Assembly: GCF_002078875.1 (NCBI RefSeq)
Contig: NC_034414.1
Coordinates: 24,786,611-24,850,610, forward strand
DNA: 64,000 bases
Origin: Numida meleagris
Lineage: Eukaryota > Chordata > Aves > Galliformes > Numididae
Reading direction: 5' to 3'
Part shown: positions 1 through 13,200 of the stretch, piece after piece
How positions within the stretch are numbered: position 1 is the first letter of the stretch
Layout of the letters: each line of letters begins with the position of its first letter
Notes under the pieces: generated by a model
Databases searched by the model: none
What the model was told of the DNA's origin: nothing
The model's input: the letters and a program-made list of their open reading frames with translations, nothing else
Position numbers and translations under genes: made by a program

Positions 1-3000
1 TTACATGTTGCAGTTTAGTGCTGTGCATGCTTTTGGCTGAATTTTTTTATAAAAGAAAAGAATTCAAAAAGAGAAGCCAGGTGCTATTGTCAGTCTTGTT
101 GCACACCAGTTTTAAGCCTTAACATGAAGACTCTCAGGGCTGGAGCTGCAGAACACAGGCAGCAGACCTTGCGAAGGAAAATGTGGGGATCCAACCGACA
201 GATGCCACCCCACATTTTTCCAGGCTTTTTAAAATACATATCCAAAATATAGATGGACTCTTTCCAGTGAAGAAGTAAGATTTCCTCCAAGCGATGAGGG
301 GAGCCAGTGAACACAAGCGAAGTTTTTACTTTATGGTTTGTCACAGAAGTGTACGTGCACATCTCCCACCAGCAGCACCTTGGGATGATGCGTCACCCCA
401 GCCAGTCATCCGGGCTGCCGGGGCTGTGGGATGGGGTCAGGAACTGACATCTTCATAGTGCTGAGAATGCTTTGCAGCCACAGGAACATTTCCGAGTTGG
501 TAAGTGACTAAAGACCAAAAGAACGGAAGCAGGCTGGGACAAATGAAGTCTTCATTAGTATCTCAGAGGAGAGCCTGTCATTGTAGGACCTCCGAGGAGC
601 AGAACATGGGACATCTGTGTGTGTACCGCTTGGCGAGCTGTCAGCGCAACATGTTAACACATTTGTAAGGGCTGCCCTCAGATGAACCATCAGGAGGTCA
701 AGTGATTAATAGGTTGATCCATCAAAACTGTTAAGTTTCCTAAAAGTGTGACAGAGAGGACTCATTGCTTACGGTACGAGGAGCATTCCAATAGCTGTTT
801 TTCGTTAAAGACATCTGTGACTTAGAACTGTTTGGTTTTGCAGTTGTGCCTTAAATAAACGAAACACTGCATTTGTATACCCAACACATGTTTCCTTGAC
901 GGGGGTCGCTTGCAAAGCAAAACACGTTGCCCTGTGCCAGATGCAGCTGATAGGTACCACTTCGCAGCCTGGAGCTTTCATCTCCACTGAGGACATTGTG
1001 ACCTGCAGAGACTTTGGGTTCCTTCATACGGTGTTGCTTTTCCATGCCAAGGTGCTACGTTGCTTTTACAGCACATGTGGACCCCAGGCATTTGGGAAAT
1101 TGCCTTTTGGCAGCCATATTTATAATGTACAAATACTGCGGAAGAATTTCTCCCTCCCTATCCACAGTGTCACATACATGCTTTGGGGTTGCACCTCTTT
1201 CTCCAGCTGTTGGGCGAATCAAATCAAATCAAAAGAGTAATTACCTGTAAATTCTCCGTCAGCAAAAGAATCAATTTTTTGAAACTTGTCAGCAGCGTAG
1301 GAGTGATCGTGGAATTACAACTGTGGCAAGGAAGTGAGATGGGGCAGTGGTTAAAGACCAATTTACCCTGAGCAACTTGAATTCAGCAGCCTGCTGAGTG
1401 GCCTAGAGGTCATCGGACATGAGAGCTGCCTTCCACATGGGCTGACTGAACAAAACCTGTTCAGCATCCCCACAGAGAGGCCCTTGCAGCCTGATTCCTG
1501 CTGAAGGAGAGCAGGAGAGTTGTGGAGCCCTGTTTGTGGTTCAGAAAGGGCTGGCACTTACAAGAAGTTGTGTCACGCTCTGCTGCGTTCAGGGAAACTC
1601 TTGTTTAGGGTAGGAGGTTGGGACCCTCCAGGCTTTGTTATAGCAGGGCCTCTATGTACACGCTTCAGGAGTATACAGACTGCACAGAAGAATGTTGATC
1701 CATTGCTCAGGTCAAAAGGGGAGCAGTAGTAGCAGACAGAATAAATTACTTGTAGAACTGGGGCAGGACATGGATGGGAAGCTGTTCTCCAATATGGGAA
1801 GATGTTTTTACTGAAATAGATGACGCTGCCTTGGATTTTCAATTACCAGCAAGCTAGTCAATTTCCTCAGCAGATGGGATGTCTCAATTCATGATCATTT
1901 TTGTTACACCAATATTCAAACCCCACTTAGTGCTCTTTTGGTGAATCATGTTTGTAAACTGTACAGTGCAGCTATTCAGATATTGGGCAAGGTCCCCTTG
2001 GTTTTTTTATGCTGGGAGTCTGGAATCTATTTAAACAATCTGAAATGTTCAAGAAGAGACTATTTTATAACATGCAGATCCTGATAATATCTTTCTGGGT
2101 CATCTGCCATCATTTGTACCTCCCTGGAAGTGCCCTTAGGGCACGGAGTAAAAAGTTCCTGGTGACAAGCACAGATGGAGAGGTACCACGTGTGCTAGTT
2201 GCAGCATGTTTTCGTGTTGTTATTCTGAGTCAGAAGGTGTTTATGCAGCTCTCTCCAAACACATGTGAGCAGTCCCTTTCTGTGTTTTCGGCTGACTGAA
2301 AACAATGTAAATAGGATAGTCATGACATCAGGACTGCTTGAGAGGAGGAGAGCCTCTGTGATGGTTTGGCAATCCTATCCCACAATCACTGCTGTGCTAA
2401 CCAGGTTCTTGCTCTCTGCAACCTCATCAGGGGGTAAATAAAGTGAGTTTATGGCTGCTCATAAAGGGCCCCGTCGTGATGCTCTCACCCAGCGTCCTTC
2501 CCATGGATCTGCTCTGGCCCAACAGCTAGTTACTAAGCACGCACCTCACAAACAGAGCGGTGACTGTTTAAAATATAAGGGTCTGATTCACAGCAGACAG
2601 AGGAGAAAACCCACCAGTCAGGGGCTCAAAGTAAACCAAGCAGGCTGTGCTTTCCTGAGTCGGCAGACAGCTTGGAACAATGGCTCTGAGAAGTGCGTCC
2701 TGCCTTCATTCATCGCACCAGGAGCCTTGCCACCCAGTTCCACAGAAACAATGTGAACAGCCATTTTCAGGGTCTCACTGCTGATTATTTTAGCAGACAG
2801 GATGGGGACAGGGTAGGAATGAGACCCGTATGGGAAGTGGGAATTGCATGGTAGGAAGTAGGGAGACAACATAGAAAAAAATCAGGGAAGGGGGAAAGAA
2901 ACAAAGACAGGAGGGGGTGAAAGAATAAACCCTCAAGGGCAGACATGATGGTGATAATAAGGTACTCGCTCTTTATCTCCGAGTGTCACTGGGCGCAGCG

Positions 3001-4470
3001 TGGCAGGAACAGAGCTAACAGGATGAAGATAACTGCACCATTTCTTCCTCACTGCATATCTCAGTTGTCTGCTGTGTAGCATTTGGGGGAATTGTTCTCT
3101 GGCTGGAGGAGTCAAGCTGTCCCTTTGGCAAATCGCAGTCTGTGGGCTGTGAGAAGATGGCTCCTTTCAACCAGGCCAACTCCAGCCACCAGCGTGGCCC
3201 TGGATTCTGCCACAGACCAGCACTGACAGAGGGGTTTACCCATTGCTGTTCTTTTGGGATGGAGGAACCACCTCCTGGAGGTATCCCTCCACAGGGAGCC
3301 AGACTCCCCGCCAGTCTGTGGGGAGGCCAGTCTCATCCAATGGATGGGTAGGAAGGAGTGGTGTGCTCCACGCTGGATGTGCCTGCACCACTCAGGACCA
3401 GCAGGGTTTTCTCACCAGGCCCTCGGCTGTGTCACCTGAGCGTGGAATACAGGAGAGATGACTGATCTCTGCAGAGTGAGCTCCAGCTGTTCCTGTGGAT
3501 AGAAGGCCAGGCTGTGTCAGAAGCGGTGGGGCTGACAGCCCACCGCTATTACACAATGGGGAAGCGTCCTTGGCACCACCAACAGCAGGATGTTTACTAC
3601 CAGGGATTTGCAGAAACTATCAGAAAGGGTTGCGATAAGTGGATCTGATACATTTTACAACCCTTGAGGGCCTTTTCCTTAATTGGCCATGTGACTTATC
3701 AACCTGTTATTGTCCTCTACTGCTTTCCACATATTGATGGCACTGACCTTCAAAAGCCCATGGCCTAACATGTTGAATTACATTATTATTGTGTGTGGAA
3801 AGGTAGCAGAATTCTAGGTCAGAGATGGGGAGTACGTGTGAATGCGGCAGGAGCACAGGCTGCAGACCATGCCCAGGTACCAGTTGGTGTAGACCAGGTT
3901 TGCAGGGGGATCCATGAGGCACTGCTGCTGCAGCTGCTGCATGCCCAGAGAAACAGCTGCTTTGCATTCCTCTGAACCACATGAGGACGAGCTCCTGCTG
4001 AACCCTACAGCACAACAAAAGCCGTACCTCATTCGGTCACACTGCACTCTTGCAAAATGCAATACTATCATCTCTGCTTTAGAGTGGGAAATGGGAAAGA
4101 TGCTTAATAAATAAGATTGCAGATAATCTTAATGGATAAGTTTGCAGAGTATACCAATGGCAGAAGAAAACACAGCAGTCTCCTAAAGCCCTGCTCTTTC
4201 TGTTTGAGGTGAGGCATCATCCTGGGATCTTCTTCCTTACAGAGTTTTCCTTTGGTTTCTCACCACCACTGCAATAAACACTGACCTCAGAGGCTCTTCC
4301 CCTCCCACTCACAATCATATACAGCTGAGGATGCTTCATTGTATGGGAAAATGGGACATGGAAGTGGTTAATGTGCCAGTCCTGCTGCAGCTGCTGCATG
4401 AAATGCAAACAAGGGTCAGGTCAGCAGCCGCTCTCCATGCACTTCCAGCAAGACATCCAGTTTCCACTCA
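1..4470. other. Non-coding unique sequence
   Basis: No recognisable gene. Short frames on both strands are of the size expected by chance and show no known domain. A short (AATCA)n-like run lies at about 1217-1234, a purine-rich stretch with G runs at about 2880-2925, and a CTG/CAG-rich patch at about 3919-3940. The minus-strand frames across 3.8-4.1 kb owe their glutamine and alanine runs to that CTG/CAG patch. I see no RNA gene or identifiable repeat before the CR1 tails that follow. Confidence 0.6.
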
Positions 4471-4496
4471 AACTCAAATGATTCTGTGATTCTATT
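4471..4496 (+). repeat. CR1 LINE 3' tail fragment (first of two)
   Basis: This short piece has the CR1 3' terminus: an AACTCAAA-type block followed by degenerate ATTCTGTG/ATTCTAT octamers. It is immediately followed by a second truncated CR1 in the same orientation that begins at an internal CR1 position. That arrangement shows it is the end of a separate, older copy. Confidence 0.7.
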
Positions 4497-4573
4497 CTCT
4501 GTTCATTGCAGGGGAGTTGGACTAGATGACATATTAGGGTCCCTTCCAACTTAACTGGTTCTATGATTCTATG
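4497..4573 (+). repeat. CR1 LINE 3' fragment (second of two)
   Basis: This matches the last roughly 75 bases of the avian CR1 retrotransposon: the GTTCATTGCAGGGGAGTTGG block, the GACTAGATGA block, the CCCTTCCAAC block and a terminal ATTCTATG tail. It is extremely 5'-truncated and has no coding capacity. Its 5' end abuts the tail of another CR1, so it either inserted into that tail or arose by a rearrangement between copies. Confidence 0.92.
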
Positions 4574-4814
4574 TACCCTTCATATTAAGGCTAAATGTGG
4601 ACTGGATTCATCAAACCCAGAAGATGCTGGCTAGAAGTACAAGGTAGAGAGGCATTCACCCTGGGATCCCACAGCTAGAGAAGTTCCCTCTGGAATCGAG
4701 GAGCCAGGAGCTGGTTTGTATTGCCTGTGCACGAGGCATTGCAAATTCTAGATACTGAGATTTCTAACAGGTCAGAAATTGAAACAAGACAGAGCACTGG
4801 TCTTTACTCCGGAT

Positions 4815-4833
4815 AGAATGCAAGGTAAGTATT
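4815..4833 (+). promoter_or_regulatory. Candidate 5' splice donor upstream of CpG island
   Basis: The sequence AAG|GTAAGT, with GT at 4825-4826, matches the vertebrate 5' splice site consensus exactly. An ATG stands just before it at 4819-4821. It lies about 40 bases before the CpG-rich block on the plus strand. A perfect donor beside a CpG island suggests a first-exon boundary, but an isolated match of this length also occurs by chance. Confidence 0.25.
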
Positions 4834-4860
4834 GACACCAATCTCCTTCAGACAAGCTCG

Positions 4861-5470
4861 GTTCCGCCCAGCTGCACAGCCCAACTCTCTCCTTTCGATT
4901 TCCTTGGTGGCGATGCCACGCGGGGCGGGAGACCCCACCGTTGTGCTGGAGACGATGCTTGCTGGCTGGCAGCAAAACACAGCGACCGAAGGCAAGCAGA
5001 ACCGCGCAGCAGAGGAAGGCGGCCCGGCTCTCGCCCGCTTCCCCCGGCAGCCCCGGGCCGCTCCCGTTCCCCTCCGCTAGGTGGGGGCCGAGGGCCGAGG
5101 CCGGGGCCAGGCGGTCCCTCCTGCCGCTGCGGGGCGGGGAGGCTGCGGGGCCGGGGAGATGCGGGGGTGCGCCGGGGCAGTGGCGAAGCCCGGCGGGACG
5201 GTGGGTGCCGGGCGTCCCCGAGGAGGCACCGGCTGACCTGGTGCGGAGTCAGCGCGGGGCCAAACGTGACTGAGCGCCTCCTCAGGAAGCGGTGGGAGCC
5301 TGCGGACGGCCGGCGGCCAGCACCGTCCCCAGGTTTCAGCCTTTCCCTAGGAAATGGAGCCTGGGATTCCCAGGCCCTTCCCCAGGGAGTGCAGCTGGGG
5401 CTGGTGGAGGCACCGGGGCTGTTGGTGCCCGGAGCCCGGCTGCCCGCAGAGGCCTCCAGGACCAGGGCAG
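4861..5470. promoter_or_regulatory. CpG island, probable promoter/first exon
   Basis: From about 4919 to 5340 I count roughly 50 CpG dinucleotides in about 420 bases, against very few in the rest of the window. G+C is also far higher than in the flanks. Two GC boxes of the Sp1/KLF type are visible: GGGGCGGGA at 4922-4930 and GGGGCGGGG at 5131-5139. I see no TATA box, which fits a CpG-island promoter with dispersed start sites. The density fades between 5340 and 5470. In vertebrates such islands usually mark transcription start sites kept unmethylated in the germline. Direction cannot be fixed: no recognisable coding exon lies within it. Long open frames here, including one of 284 codons on the minus strand (4848-5702), are expected from GC-rich sequence with few stop codons, and their proline/arginine/glycine composition shows no known domain. 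Confidence 0.75.
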
Positions 5471-6824
5471 GGCTCTGCTCCTCACTGCTTCCCAGTTGGG
5501 TTATTGCATTGCTGTGAGCTCGGCAGTCCCGTGACATCCACAAGAGGATGAGAGCACCTGAAGAGAGTAGGTTTGGCCAAAGCATCTGGGCAGATATGAC
5601 CCTAAGCCATTGCCCCCCGAAAAGCAGCCCTTCTGCCTCTGCCGTTAGCGGGTGACACGGAGCGGAAGGATCCTCCCTAAATGAAAACGAATGGGATGGC
5701 ATCCAAAGGCAGTGCGGTCAGTGATGTCTTGCAAAACTTTGACCGCTGAGACATGCAATTCCTCAGCTTTTGCCAAAGAGATCAAAGCTGATAAATCAGG
5801 AAGTGTCAGTTTTGGAAAAGGCGGCTTTGCAAAAGTTGTGTACAACCTGATAGTCCAGCTCTGCTCAGCAGACAGCACACGTATCCCTTGCAGCATCCAG
5901 AGGCGTGCGCTTGGTGGGGGCTGGCCTAGGGCACGTGAAGCAGGCCTCAGGCAGGAGCCCCAAACATACGTCTTGCAAGGCTGAGTGCCAGCACACCGCC
6001 TGTGAACTCTGCACAGAGCAATGCTCATTCCGCTTCTACCAGATGCCCACAGGCTCGCAAGGACCAGCCTGAAGCAGCAGTCCCACTGAGAAAGCTCTAT
6101 TTTTACAGCAGTGATGTGACAGTGCCACTTCTTCTGGAAGTGCCGGAGAAATTCCTCTCGCCAGCCTCATCCACCTGTGTGTGACAATAATAGCCGATGA
6201 GTCAGGTCAGCGGGGCTTTGCAACACTTCCATCCCTCGCATTGAGTCACCGGCCGGGATGGGATGGGCCCAGCTGGGAAAGTAACGTGCAGGATGTGTCT
6301 CAAGCACAGAGCCAAAGCAGCAGGTCCTTTGGTACACCTGCCTGTGCAACCAAAGGCTAACGGGGATGGCTACATGCAATCCAGGCTGGCTGCAGGGCCT
6401 CAGGCCATGTCTGAACCATCACACTGCCCTATGCAGGCTCAGGGTGCTGAGTAAATGGATTCCTTGATCTGAAACTGAGTTTTCAGGAAAACTCTTAGGG
6501 TGAATTTGTGTTTGCTCACAGACTTCTTGTTTTCCCCTGTACAAGCATTGTCTTAGGGCAGTAGTGGGGGTGTACGTGTCCTAAGGGTGCGTTTCTTTAT
6601 CATAATGCATTTGGAGCACATTAATGCTTTTTTAACTTGCACTTACATTGTGTAACTTCACTTTAACTTTTTCCTCTAGAAATTTTACAGTGGAAAAATG
6701 CACTTCAGCATCATGTGATGTAAGTGTAACAATTAATTCAGACATCCACTCTGCAAAGGAAAGCAGAAATTCTTCCTAGCATGTAGAAATTACGTGCTCA
6801 AGTCTGTTTTCACTTACTCTGAAG
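5471..6824. other. Non-coding sequence downstream of CpG island
   Basis: CpG content falls back to background. No repeat or RNA gene is recognised. The T-rich, AT-rich stretch around 6490-6800 has short A/T runs and no distinct structure. Confidence 0.5.
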
Positions 6825-7261
6825 TCAGTCAGGAATGGCACCAATGAGTTTCATCTGGGGGGAATTAGTGATGGAGAACGCGTCCTGAATGTCCATGTGC
6901 ATAAGCTGCTGTCTCAGAATGTCCTCAGATAACCCATCCTCTTGGACAATGACAGCGTGGTCAATGAAGAGCTGGGAGAGACTGTGGGGTGCTGCCGCAG
7001 CCTGCTTGCTCTGGGTACCCACACTTTTCTGATGAACCTGAGCAGAGCCATGGCCATCACCGCAGTGACTTCGTTGTAGCCATCCCCATAGGCAGCACAG
7101 TGTGGTGTGTTACACTGACACGGGCTCCGGGGAGCATTTTGATTGTGTAAGGCTTCTCTGACTGTTACCTCACTTCCCACTCTGAGTCCTGAATCGAGGA
7201 ACTGGAGTTCAAGACTTGGCACTTCTGTCTTGCTCATCCAGCCTCCTGGAAAAGGCGTCAC
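6825..7261 (-). pseudogene. Possible decayed coding fragment, unidentified
   Basis: On the minus strand two overlapping frames read in a protein-like way. The first, starting near 7261, runs through residues such as GYNEVTAVMAMALLRFIRKV and then loses its character. From about 6990 a second frame continues with SQLFIDHAVIVQEDGL and EDILRQQLMHMDIQDAF before a TGA near 6825. The second part has amphipathic, helix-like composition and few low-complexity residues. The switch of quality between frames, roughly at 6990-7020, would fit a frameshifted pseudogene or a decayed transposon gene. I do not recognise the family. Just past the stop, the minus strand has an exact GTAAGT donor hexamer. It may simply be chance; no start codon, promoter or neighbouring exon supports it. 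Confidence 0.2.
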
Positions 7262-10200
7262 TGGGGATGCAACAGGAAGAGCTGCAACAGCTGAGCCAAG
7301 GGTGGCATTTACGAGCCCCTCTCACACGAAGCCCCATCTGCCTCGCTGCACGGGGAATAAAAACCATCTCCATCTTTAAGAGACAGGAAGTGGTCAGGGA
7401 CCTCTTACAGTTCCTCGAGCAAATATGTGCTTTTTCTGCCTTTTTTTGTTTTTGTGGTTGTCCTTTGTTTATGTGATTACTTTTTTAAAACAAATGGTTT
7501 CTATTCTGGATTAATTTGCATTTTAGGCTGCATTTTGGGATTGATTGTTATTTTGTTTGGATCTGACACAGACCTTCCATTCCAAGTGCCTCTGGGGTTA
7601 ACAACTTGAGGCAGCTCCCATTTAGTCTGAATTGGGCTGAACTGCAATGTAAACTTTGGGCAGGCCAGCTTGCTTCCCAGATGTTTCTGACCATGGTTTT
7701 TCAGACGATCCCACTTCCCAAAATCATCTGGGGGATATTCTCAGTGTGGCAACATGGCCAGGAACTTGGATGTAATCCCCTTACATCTCAAAGGGCAGCA
7801 GATGCCCTCCCGGCATTTTTTATCAGCCATAACCCAATCTCTGTGCACTATCTATCCTAATTGCTCATAACTAGCATACCACAAGCAAGGATCAGCTCTT
7901 TGCTTATAGGAGCAGCATGTCTCATTTCATGGCAGCAGCAGGAGAGGCTGGCTGCCTATGCTACATTTGCTATCTCCATGTTGGCAAATAGCCGCCCTTG
8001 CTTCTCAGAGCAAGCCAAGGAAAAAAAACCCTTTTCCCCAGCTTCTCCCAGAATTTTCCTTGAAATTATGAGGGACAGATTTTGGGTTTCCCTCTTGGCA
8101 GGGTTGTGCTTCAGCACTGATGAGTCTCAAGTAGCAGTTAGAGGTTAGCTTTACAATGGCTATTCCTAAGCAGATTTATTATCTTTTTTCCCCTGCCACA
8201 GCCCCCCAACACAGGCAGTCTTGCAGATGCCTTGTGCCTAGGGCCAGTGCAGCCTGCCATGCCCTTTGCAGGAGCCAATTACAGCCCACGTCTCTGGGAT
8301 TGGAGAGGAGTTCATAGTTACAAACTGAAGGTAAGATGGATTTGGGGAGAAAGGTTCTCAAATTCTGCACCATTACCATAGACAGAATAAAGGATACAAT
8401 TTAGATCATGAGCTGAAGGTACCTCAGTAGCCTGTTTTGCTGGAGGCATCTTTGTGTCATCTCCCTCTGAACAGAGGAGACCAGGCATCAGGTCTGCTGG
8501 GAGCCTTGTCCAGCTTCTTCCTCAGGATGGGACTCTGGGCTTGTCTCTGCTGTCTCCCAAAACACAGAGGAAGGGAGGTGATGCTTTCCTTCCCCACCAC
8601 TGTCACACAGAGCAGAGATATCAAAGGAACTTTTTCCAGACCCTACGGCTATTCTTCCTCCCTAGCCTGTGTCACTCCCACCTAACCTTGCAGTAAGTCC
8701 TCTGAGCCCTTCCATGATGTGTTAGATTTTCTTCCTGGCAGCTCCTCACGGGAGCTCTCTGGCTCAGCACGGCCCCATGCTACGTCCCCAGCATGGGCAG
8801 TGGGGCCAGGGCAGGTTCACTTTCAAGCTCTGACTACTTTACAGGACGAGCAGATGCAAAACATTGCCATTGCTTTTGCAGCCACTTTGCATCGCTAGAG
8901 ATGTGGAGCTGTGGGATTAGGCTGCAGAAGTAAAAGCCTTGGTATTAGGTGTGTTTTCATGCCCAAACCTTGCTTTCTCCAAATAAACAAACCATGAATT
9001 TGCTTCAAATTAATGTTTCTTATCTCTTAGTTTGCTTCAGCTTGCTCTAGCTTATTCACATATTTCAGTGTCCTGCTGCCTCTCTGAGCCCAAGGCAAAG
9101 GAGCAGAATGATCTGACAGGAGCTGCTTTAATAGCCCCAGCCTGACTTGGAAGTATCAGAAATCTTGCAAAAGAGTTGTGATATTTCCAGTTCATTAACA
9201 AACCAGAGTGGCTTGGAGACCTTCCATTGGGCACTTTGAACAAACACGACCAGGCTCAGCGGCTCTCCATGGCCAAATCACAGTTTGGCATGCTGCCAGT
9301 GTACACTGCTTGGGAGCCCAGCCAGCATCATCAATGTTCAGGTGTTGCAAGCAGAAACAAAGTTCACAGGCACACAGTGAAGGAACCAGAGAGCTCATTA
9401 GAAACCTCAGCATAACGTCAGCTGATTTCATGATGATGGGCACAAAGGTCACAACCTGTCGGTCACCAGAAAGATGCCTGTTCTGCCTTTTGAAGGGTGG
9501 CACAGGTCCTGTCTCTTCCCACCAGCAGCTGTACCTGAGGCTAAAGTGCACCAGGGAGATACAGGCAGCAGAGGAGCAGCCTCCACTGGCCAAGCCTCCT
9601 TCCAGGAAGCAAGTGCTTTTCCTTCAAATGCTCAGGCCATTTTTTTTTCCTTCCTTTTTTATAGTAATGGTGTTAAAGTGCAGCCATCCTCAGCAAAGTT
9701 CTTTTGTGTGTAAATAGGCCTTGCCTGATTCAATCCCTGCATGCGTTCAGAGCCAGATCTGCTACCTGCAGTGGCAAAAACACAAACTGCTCTCTTGCTC
9801 CTCTGGTCTTTGCATGCACAACCACATGGAGCCTCGGCTCTTTTTTCCCCTGAGCTTCACCAGCAAGAACCAGGCATGGCATGAACTTGGCAGATACCGT
9901 CTCACATGAGAAGTGGATGGTCCCTGCCTCCCTTTAGCCAACATGCTGGATGTCTTTAGACTGGGACCTTGTCTAAACATCAGGACTGCAGCTCTGGAGC
10001 TGAGCACCGTAAAGATGCCCCACAGTGCAGCACTGAGGTGCTTGGCCAGCTGATGGCTGGTGCCCTTCAAAATTCCAACCACTCAAATTGGAGATTCACT
10101 TATTCAAAACTGGGGAGTGGGGAAAGAAGAAGAAATGGGACGCTTGTAGCGCTGCACTCATAGCAGAGGTGCTGCCTTGAGGAGCACGGCCTCCCACACT

Positions 10201-13200
10201 TCTCTGCGGGCTGGAAGAGCAGCGGGTGCTTCCCATTGTCTGTGTGGACAGGCATGTTTGTGTTTGTCCCCTCCATGTCAGGATGGGCCGGAGGCACGCT
10301 CCGCTCCCCACCCCCTCCACTCATATCCTGTTTTCCCCGTGAAGGAAATCTGGGCAAGCAGGACGGAAGAGCAGCAGGGTTCCCAGCCATGGTGGCAGAG
10401 CTGGGGAGTGCAGGCAGGGCACTGGGACGCACACCTGCACCACCAGGCAGGTGCCATCCCTGCAGCGCACAATGCCCTGACACCACTGCACCAAGTACCC
10501 TATGGTTTCACCACCAGGCTTCACATGTGTGGAGAGTGTTGGGATACCAGTGGTGGCCATGGGACATGGGAAATGACACAGACAGGAGAAAGTCCAAAGA
10601 GTGGGCTTTGCCCCAGTTAGATGGACTTTCCTCAACCCTATCCTCCACACGGCTGATCTCTTCCCAACACCACTTGGCCATAAAAGTGATAAATGCTGGG
10701 GCAGAAATCACAGAAATCTTATTACTGTGTGACAGGAATTAGTGGAGAAGAGCATTGTTGTGAATCGGGAGAAGATAGCACACTCATCATTGTGTCGTCA
10801 TGTGGGCTGGGAAGCAAACCCCTCGCAGGGTGCAAAGCAGGGGACAGAGGCAACACTGCCTTCCAGGGGAGAGTTTAGAGTTCAGAACAAAGCAAATCAG
10901 GCGGGGTCAGGCCACGCCTTTCAGTGAGCCTTCCCAGTTCTCCATGTCCCCTGTGGCCATGCCTGTTTGGGGTGAGCTTCCCTCAAGCCACAAAAACTGA
11001 CCCGTGAGCCTGGTGCTGCCGCTCCTTGCAGGAAGCACAAGGCTGAGGCAACCCTCCTGTGCGCTGCCCAGGTCTCTGCACAGCAGAGAGGCTCGGAGCT
11101 TGCAGCCACCACAGGTTGTAATCAGATACTGTGGGAACCCTCTGGAAATAGGAATTTAGGGGCATGTGCTGGGGATGTTGTGAGGTAGCCTGGCATTTGA
11201 GCTTACGGACTGGGAGGTTAGCAGAAGCTGACAAAGGAGACAGATTTAAATAACCCCCTTCTCCGTAAACATGTCCTCCTTTAGAAGGACACTGATTGTT
11301 GTATGGTACATGCTGGTAACCTTGCACTTGACTAGGAGTGTAATGGAGAAGCCCAGAGAAAACAGTAGGGGGATAAGCATAGAACAGGCAATGTGAAAAT
11401 CTGCTGCGGGAATCTAGAGGAAGCATGATGTGAGTGATAATTGGGCATGGGATGAGGCAGCAGGACATGTCAGCTAGGTGGTGACAGCAAATGTTGACTT
11501 CCAACATGGAACAGAACAAAAATGACCCATCCAAGAGGGAAAGCAAAGCAGAACTGTGAGCCCGGGAGGAGCTGTTGCCCTCACTCAGCTCTCAGCACAG
11601 GCATCAGAGGCCTCAGGAAGAGGGAAAGTTTTTGAGGTGGAAAATGGAGACAATGAAACTATGGGGGGAAGGTGAGATGGTGGCTGGAGTCTTTCACAAG
11701 ATGGTTATTAAAGAAGCCTGTCTGATGATCGCTGGAGTCTCGTGGGATCTAGGGATGCTGCAGTCATGGCAGAAGGAGGATCTGGTCCGCTCACCACTGA
11801 GCTGTGCATGGGTGTGAGATGAGAGAGTGCCTGAGGGGAGAGTGGATCAACCCATCAGGCCTGATGATCTCAGCCAGGTCAGAAGAAAGAGCAGGAAAAC
11901 CCACATTGAGGAAAATGAATGGAAACATCCAGTTCACTGCCTTTTGAGACTGGATTTTTTTTTAGCTTTACCACTTCATGTGCACAGCTCAAATCCTCAG
12001 CTGCTGTGAACGTGTGAACCATGAGCCACAATTAAACAAGAGAGCCGGAAGCACTGTCTATAAGTTAGCTAAATAAGTTCATGGCAATGAGACACCGGTT
12101 GTGGAAATTCACAGATAGGTTTAGCTGTAAGCCAAGGAGACAAAGCTCTTCATTTCAAAAGGATGACATCTTGGTCACAGTTTGGGGATGCTTGGGGTTC
12201 AAATGGTTTGATTTCCAAAGGTTTATTTTACTCTTCAGTATGATGAAATGTCCCTAATCACCATATCCCCACCCCCAGCCACTCTGCCTGTCTGCATAGA
12301 AAAAGGTCTGGGATGCTGCACCAGACGAGTGTGCAGGAAGAGGGCTCTTCCACTCAGGAAGGGTATTTTTATAAACAGGAAGTGTATTCTCCTATCAGAT
12401 TTACTTCTACATCAAGTCCTGGTTTAGGTGGAACTGTCTGATCAAGGAGAAGAAAACAAGAAGCTCATTCACAGGATGGCCAAACAAGTCAGCACATGAA
12501 AAACACACATTGGCCCATTTCTCTTCTCAGTCCTGATTTCAGAGGGGCAGTTGTTTCACCAAGTGAATTGAGTTGAGCTGAGCACAGTAACAAAAATCAG
12601 AAAAACCCTACAGTTTGTAAAGGATATGGCAGTAATAATAGTAACAGCATAATGATCCACTGACTTCTATGAGATTGTTCCTGGTAAGTATCCGAAGGAA
12701 TTTGCAGGACTGTGGCCTGATGAGCTAACAACCAATGCACGAGTATGTCCATCCCTGGCCATGAGATTGTCTCCTCTAATCTCTTGCTCTGTCCTCCCCT
12801 TGACAACTTCTGCCTTATTCAGCCGATAGACTGTGGCTTAACCTGTTCTTGATTTTGTTTTCAACTTCTGTTTTGGAAAAGTGACTTGTTGAATGCACAA
12901 TGCAATGGAAGTAAGTATCTAAATGAGGCGTAACTCTACCCCTGATACAGATGCATATTGCATCAGCCAGTTGTATATGGATGGCTCCTATGTGTTGCAG
13001 ATTGGTGGTGGCTGCCACGGCTGTGGCCATGCTGTAGCCGGCTCTTTTAGCCGGGGGTGAGTGCTAGCTTGTCAGCGCACTTCCAAGCCATACATTGGAT
13101 GAAATTCCATGTGTGTTTAGGCCATATCCTCACCCATCTCAGAACCAGTGAAGTCCATGGAGCTGTGCTGGATAACACTTGTCAGAAATGCAGGGACTTT

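Noticed and set aside
4848..5702. Longest open frame in the window, 284 codons on the minus strand
   Set aside because: It crosses the CpG island, where stop codons are rare. Its composition is dominated by proline, arginine, glycine and serine with no domain, and competing frames are open on the other strand.
9208..9717. 169-codon plus-strand frame
   Set aside because: Overlaps a 132-codon frame on the opposite strand and shows no domain or constraint signal.
10983..11546. 187-codon minus-strand frame
   Set aside because: No recognisable motif, no supporting splice or promoter signals, and composition like other chance frames in this region.
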